Assembly: GCA_027069645.1 (NCBI GenBank)
Contig: JALXEI010000066.1
Span: forward strand, 1 to 7,695
DNA length: 7,695 nt
From: Hyphomicrobiales bacterium
Lineage (GTDB): Bacteria > Pseudomonadota > Alphaproteobacteria > Rhizobiales > JAKIUO01
Direction of reading: 5' to 3'
Shown here: positions 4,761 through 7,695 of the stretch, in pieces
How positions within the stretch are numbered: the first letter of the stretch is position 1
How the letters are laid out: each line of letters starts with the position of its first letter
The notes under the pieces: model-generated
Seen by the model: the letters and a program-made list of their open reading frames with translations, nothing else
What the model was told of the DNA's origin: nothing
The model's database searches: none
Position numbers and translations under genes: made by a program

Positions 4761-4914
4761 GAGGCGTCATAACATCGCGCGTGCGCCAGGAAAAGGGTCA
4801 AGGTCAAAACTGATGAACAGGACGGATCGGGGAGGCTGCCTGACTAAATCCCCGGGTGCATTTTCAACCCATTACCCTGTTGTACCGCTCCCGGGCTGTT
4901 GCCTTTCCCCTGAC
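4761..4914. other. Intergenic gap between aapP and UPF0262
   Basis: 154 bp with no gene. I see no strong terminator for aapP: two CCCGGG hexamers (about 4852-4857 and 4890-4895) could pair over a 32-base loop, and GGGGA/TCCCC is another weak stem. On the - strand TTGACC occurs twice in tandem (4807-4796) as a possible -35 for UPF0262, but no matching -10 stands out. Confidence 0.4.
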
Positions 4915-5733
4915 CTAGTGAGCGAGGATCTGTGACAGGAACAGTTGTGTTCGATCATGTTTGGGATTGTTGAAGAATTCTTCCGGCGGTGCCTGTTCGA
5001 CGATTTCACCATAGTCCATAAAGATCACCCGGTCGGCGACCTGTTTGGCAAAGCCCATTTCATGGGTCACGCAGAGCATGGTCATGCCGGTTTCGGCCAG
5101 ATCAATCATGGTGTCGAGCACCTCGGAAATCATTTCCGGGTCAAGGGCCGAAGTGGGTTCATCGAACAGCATGATGCGCGGGTTCATGCAAAGGGAGCGC
5201 GCAATGGCCACGCGCTGTTGCTGGCCACCGGATAACTGGCCGGGATATTTGTTGGCCTGTTCGGGAATGCGTACCCGTTCCAGATATTGCATGGCGGTGG
5301 CGATGGCCTCTTTTTTGGGCGTTTTGCGCACCCAGATCGGCGCAAGGGTACAGTTTTCCAGCACAGTGAGATGTGGAAACAGGTTGAAATGCTGGAAGAC
5401 CATACCGACCTCGCGACGTACGGTGTCGATATTTTTGACGTCATTTGTCAGCTCAACGCCATCGACAATGATTGTCCCTTCCTGGTGTTCCTCAAGCCGG
5501 TTGATGCAGCGGATCATGGTGGACTTGCCGGAACCGGAAGGTCCGCATATGACAATGCGCTCGCCTTTGCTCACCTGAAGATTGATGTCTTTCAGGACAT
5601 GGAAACTGCCATACCATTTGTTCAGTCCCCTGATATCAATACTGTATTCCGAATTCCCGGTTGCGGGCGCTTCCGGGGTTGTGGCCGCAGTGGCCACGGG
5701 CGGTGTCGGGGGAGGAGGTGGTGTGTCAGTCAT
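4915..5733 (-). CDS. aapP: General L-amino-acid ABC transporter, ATP-binding protein AapP
   Basis: A 272-aa ATPase that drives amino-acid import on the inner face of the cytoplasmic membrane, pairing with AapQ and AapM. All nucleotide-binding motifs are intact: Walker A GPSGSGKST (residues 64-72), Q-loop Gln114 (MVFQHFNLFPH), signature LSGGQQQR (167-174), Walker B IMLFDEP (187-193), D-loop SALD and H-loop His224. It belongs to the polar amino-acid (PAAT/HAAT) ATPase group. The first ~27 residues form an unusual Pro/Ala/Thr-rich extension (MTDTPPPPPTPPV...) before the core starts at SEYSIDIRGLNKWYG. The ATG at 5733 has SD GGAAGGA at 7-bp spacing, and the gene begins 24 bp after the aapM stop. 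It is the last transporter gene in the operon. Confidence 0.95.
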   Translation of the reverse strand: MTDTPPPPPTPPVATAATTPEAPATGNSEYSIDIRGLNKWYGSFHVLKDINLQVSKGERIVICGPSGSGKSTMIRCINRLEEHQEGTIIVDGVELTNDVKNIDTVRREVGMVFQHFNLFPHLTVLENCTLAPIWVRKTPKKEAIATAMQYLERVRIPEQANKYPGQLSGGQQQRVAIARSLCMNPRIMLFDEPTSALDPEMISEVLDTMIDLAETGMTMLCVTHEMGFAKQVADRVIFMDYGEIVEQAPPEEFFNNPKHDRTQLFLSQILAH

Positions 5734-5757
5734 GCGGGTGTCCTTCCAGACAGTTAC

Positions 5758-6879
5758 TTAATTGCGATGGCCGCGGTCCAGTTTGGCTTCCAGATTTTGC
5801 GAATAGCGGGATATGCCGTAGCAGAAAATCCAGAATATAAAAGCGGCGAAGATATAGGCCTCGGTATCATAGCCTTTCCATTCAATGGACTGCGAGGCGG
5901 TCTGGGCCATGTTGAGCAGATCAAGCAGGCCGATAATCGAGACCAGAGAGGTGTCCTTGAACAGCTCGATAAAGGTGTTGACAATGCCGGGAATTGAAAT
6001 TTTCAGCGCCTGGGGCAGGACAATGAAAATCATCTTTTTCCAGTAGGACAGGCCCAGCGCATCGGCAGCTTCGAACTGTCCCTTGGGAATGGCCTGCAAG
6101 CCGCCCCGAATGGCTTCCGCCGTATAGGCCGACTGGAACATGGTGATCCCGATCAGGGCGCGCAGGACCTTGTCAAATTCGACACCGGCCGGAAAGAACA
6201 GCGGCAGCAGTACCGAGGCCATGAACAGCACGGTAATAAGCGGCGTGCCGCGCCACAGCTCGATGTAAAAAATGGAAAAGCTGCGGATGACCGGCAATTC
6301 GGAGCGTCGTCCCAGCGCCAGCAATATGCCAAGCGGCAGAGCGGCGACAATACCGATGCTGGAGAGCACGAAGGTCAAAAGAAAACCGCCCCATTCCCTT
6401 GTTTCGGCAACGGGTAGTCCGAGCCATGCGCCATGAATAAGAGCAAAGGCGATGAACGGATAGACGAGGAGAATAAAGCCGCCCAGCATGCCCTTGAAAG
6501 GAAATTTTTCAATAAACAGCGGGGTGAGCAGACCGACCAGCATAAAAAAGGCCAGCACAGGCCGCCATATCTGATCGGGATGGGAGCCGTAAAACAGCCC
6601 GAACATGATCTGGTTGAAACGCACCTTGATAAAAGTCCAGCAGGCACCGGCAGCATTGGCGTCGCAGACACTGCGGTCTGTGCCCGAAATATTGGCCTTG
6701 AGCAGGGCCCAGTTCACGAGTGGCGGAATCAGAAGATAAAGGATGTACAGGCTGACAAGCGTCATGATGGTATTGCTCACCGAGCCGAACAGGTGCTTTT
6801 TCGCCCAGTGAACAATCCCGACTTCCGATACGGGCGGGGCGCGGTCGGGCAGGCGGGTATGGGTCAGCAGTTCATTCAT
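5758..6879 (-). CDS. aapM: General L-amino-acid ABC transporter, permease AapM
   Basis: A 373-aa inner-membrane permease, with AapQ forming the channel for periplasmic amino acids. It is long for this superfamily, as AapM/BztC proteins are. It has several hydrophobic spans (roughly 36-60, 107-125, 131-152, 165-190, 212-232, 342-358) and a hydrophilic loop near residues 61-100. The EAA loop that contacts AapP reads EAADALGLSYWKK..IVLPQA (residues 270-291), with the conserved E-A-A and Gly. The following FIELFKDTSLVSIIG is typical of polar amino-acid permeases, as is the earlier YIELWRGTPLITVLF. The ATG at 6879 follows the aapQ stop by only 4 bp. Its SD (GGTGGAG) lies inside the end of aapQ, so translation is probably coupled. 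Confidence 0.94.
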   Translation of the reverse strand: MNELLTHTRLPDRAPPVSEVGIVHWAKKHLFGSVSNTIMTLVSLYILYLLIPPLVNWALLKANISGTDRSVCDANAAGACWTFIKVRFNQIMFGLFYGSHPDQIWRPVLAFFMLVGLLTPLFIEKFPFKGMLGGFILLVYPFIAFALIHGAWLGLPVAETREWGGFLLTFVLSSIGIVAALPLGILLALGRRSELPVIRSFSIFYIELWRGTPLITVLFMASVLLPLFFPAGVEFDKVLRALIGITMFQSAYTAEAIRGGLQAIPKGQFEAADALGLSYWKKMIFIVLPQALKISIPGIVNTFIELFKDTSLVSIIGLLDLLNMAQTASQSIEWKGYDTEAYIFAAFIFWIFCYGISRYSQNLEAKLDRGHRN

Positions 6880-6883
6880 GTTT

Positions 6884-7695
6884 CTATCGCTCCACCAGCT
6901 GTACGCGTTTGTTGTAAATATTGAGAACCAGAGAGGTCGAAAGACTGAGGATCTCGTAGACGAGGATCGTCATGGCAATGATAACCAGTGCCTGACCGGT
7001 CTGATTGAGTGATGTCCCGGCCCATAGAGCAACAATATCCTCATAGGCGACCGCTGTGGCCAGGGAGGAGTTTTTGGTCAGATTGAGAAACTGGCTGATG
7101 GACGGGGGCACAATGACCCGCATGGCCTGGGGGATAATGACAAAACGCAACATATGGGTGCGCGAAAGGCCCAGTGCTCCGGCCGCCTCCCACTGCCCCT
7201 TGCTGACCGCGGCAATACCGCCACGGACATTTTCGGCAATGAAAGCGGCGGTATAGGTTGACAGGGCAAACCACAGGGAAAACAGCGGCAGGGGTATTTC
7301 AATGCCGCCCGAAAGGTTGAAGCGGCCAAGCACCGGTGTTTCAAAGGAAAACGGGGAACCGGCAATGAAGGATGACAAAATGACCAGAGCGACAAGAATG
7401 GCAAGGCCTGTCAGCCTGCCGGGAAAGCTCTTGCCCGTCAGGTCCTTGCGACGGGTGGCGTATTTGTGCAATCCCCAGGTGATGATGATGCCCGCGGTCA
7501 GGGCGATGAGAAATCCGGTGATTGCAGTGCTGTTTTCGGCAACGGGTTTTGGCAGATAGGCGCCGCGATTGTTGAGGAAAAATCCTCCGGCGCCAAGACT
7601 TTTGCGCGGCCCTGGCAGGAGCGGCAGGAAAACGGCAAAATTCCAGAACATGATCAGCAGCAGAATGGGAATATTGCGAAATATCTCGATATAGA
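6884..7695 (-). CDS. aapQ: General L-amino-acid ABC transporter, permease AapQ (5' end missing)
   Basis: The C-terminal 269 codons of the first permease; the frame runs off the right edge, and the Met at 7651 is internal. The edge residues YIEIFRNIPILLLIMFWNF match the 'Y(V/I)E(L/I)FRN(I/T)P' start of the permease core. The EAA loop is KGQWEAAGALGLSRTHMLRFVIIPQA (E-A-A about residues 169-171 of the visible part), followed by FLNLTKNSSLATAVAY. At least four or five hydrophobic spans are visible. AapQ/BztB-type proteins are near 400 aa, so about a third is missing. The binding-protein gene aapJ would be expected just upstream, beyond the window. Confidence 0.93.
   Translation of the reverse strand, partial: YIEIFRNIPILLLIMFWNFAVFLPLLPGPRKSLGAGGFFLNNRGAYLPKPVAENSTAITGFLIALTAGIIITWGLHKYATRRKDLTGKSFPGRLTGLAILVALVILSSFIAGSPFSFETPVLGRFNLSGGIEIPLPLFSLWFALSTYTAAFIAENVRGGIAAVSKGQWEAAGALGLSRTHMLRFVIIPQAMRVIVPPSISQFLNLTKNSSLATAVAYEDIVALWAGTSLNQTGQALVIIAMTILVYEILSLSTSLVLNIYNKRVQLVER

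Noticed and set aside
5287..5997. 236-codon + strand open frame opposite aapP/aapM
   Set aside because: Antisense to highly conserved transporter genes; its length is explained by GC-rich codon structure of the real genes.

Overview
The window looks like the chromosome of an alphaproteobacterium of moderate GC content. The pointers are the Aap-type amino-acid ABC transporter (aapQ-aapM-aapP), the adjacent UPF0262 and low-molecular-weight phosphatase-family pair, and the REP-like 'CCGGACAAG' intergenic repeats. All three are typical of Alphaproteobacteria. I cannot place it to genus from sequence alone.

Layout. Bases 2-757 hold the C-terminal 251 codons of an M3-family oligoendopeptidase F on the + strand, cut by the left edge. 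From about 758 to 3789 the window is accessory in character: small genes separated by many palindromic repeats. These genes are a DUF416 (YjaG-like) gene on the - strand (1251-1892), a divergent DUF2199 gene on the + strand (2178-2783), and a complete type II toxin-antitoxin operon on the + strand (2921-3525). That operon pairs an AbrB/MazE-fold antitoxin with a Doc (death-on-curing) Fic-fold toxin. A perfect 12-bp inverted repeat covers its promoter and runs up to the antitoxin Shine-Dalgarno.

From 3790 to the right edge everything reads on the - strand. In transcription order this is aapQ (5' end missing), aapM, aapP, then after 154 bp UPF0262, and an LMW-PTP-like gene that overlaps UPF0262 by 4 bp (ATGA). 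The two permeases and the ATPase form the membrane engine of a general L-amino-acid importer. Its periplasmic binding protein (aapJ) would be expected just beyond the right edge.

The most unusual part is the non-coding DNA. One REP-like family has three copies, each a GGACGGGGTT/AACCCCGTCC-type hairpin followed by a TTCATGC tag; two of them face each other. A second REP-like family (CCCGGACAAG...) also forms a facing pair around a T-rich spacer. A 108-bp element (1947-2054) has 9-bp terminal inverted repeats, an 8-bp inner stem and three side-by-side hairpins, so it could fold into a cloverleaf. A 15-bp inverted copy of its left end lies beside it. I see no tRNA, rRNA, CRISPR array or transposase gene.
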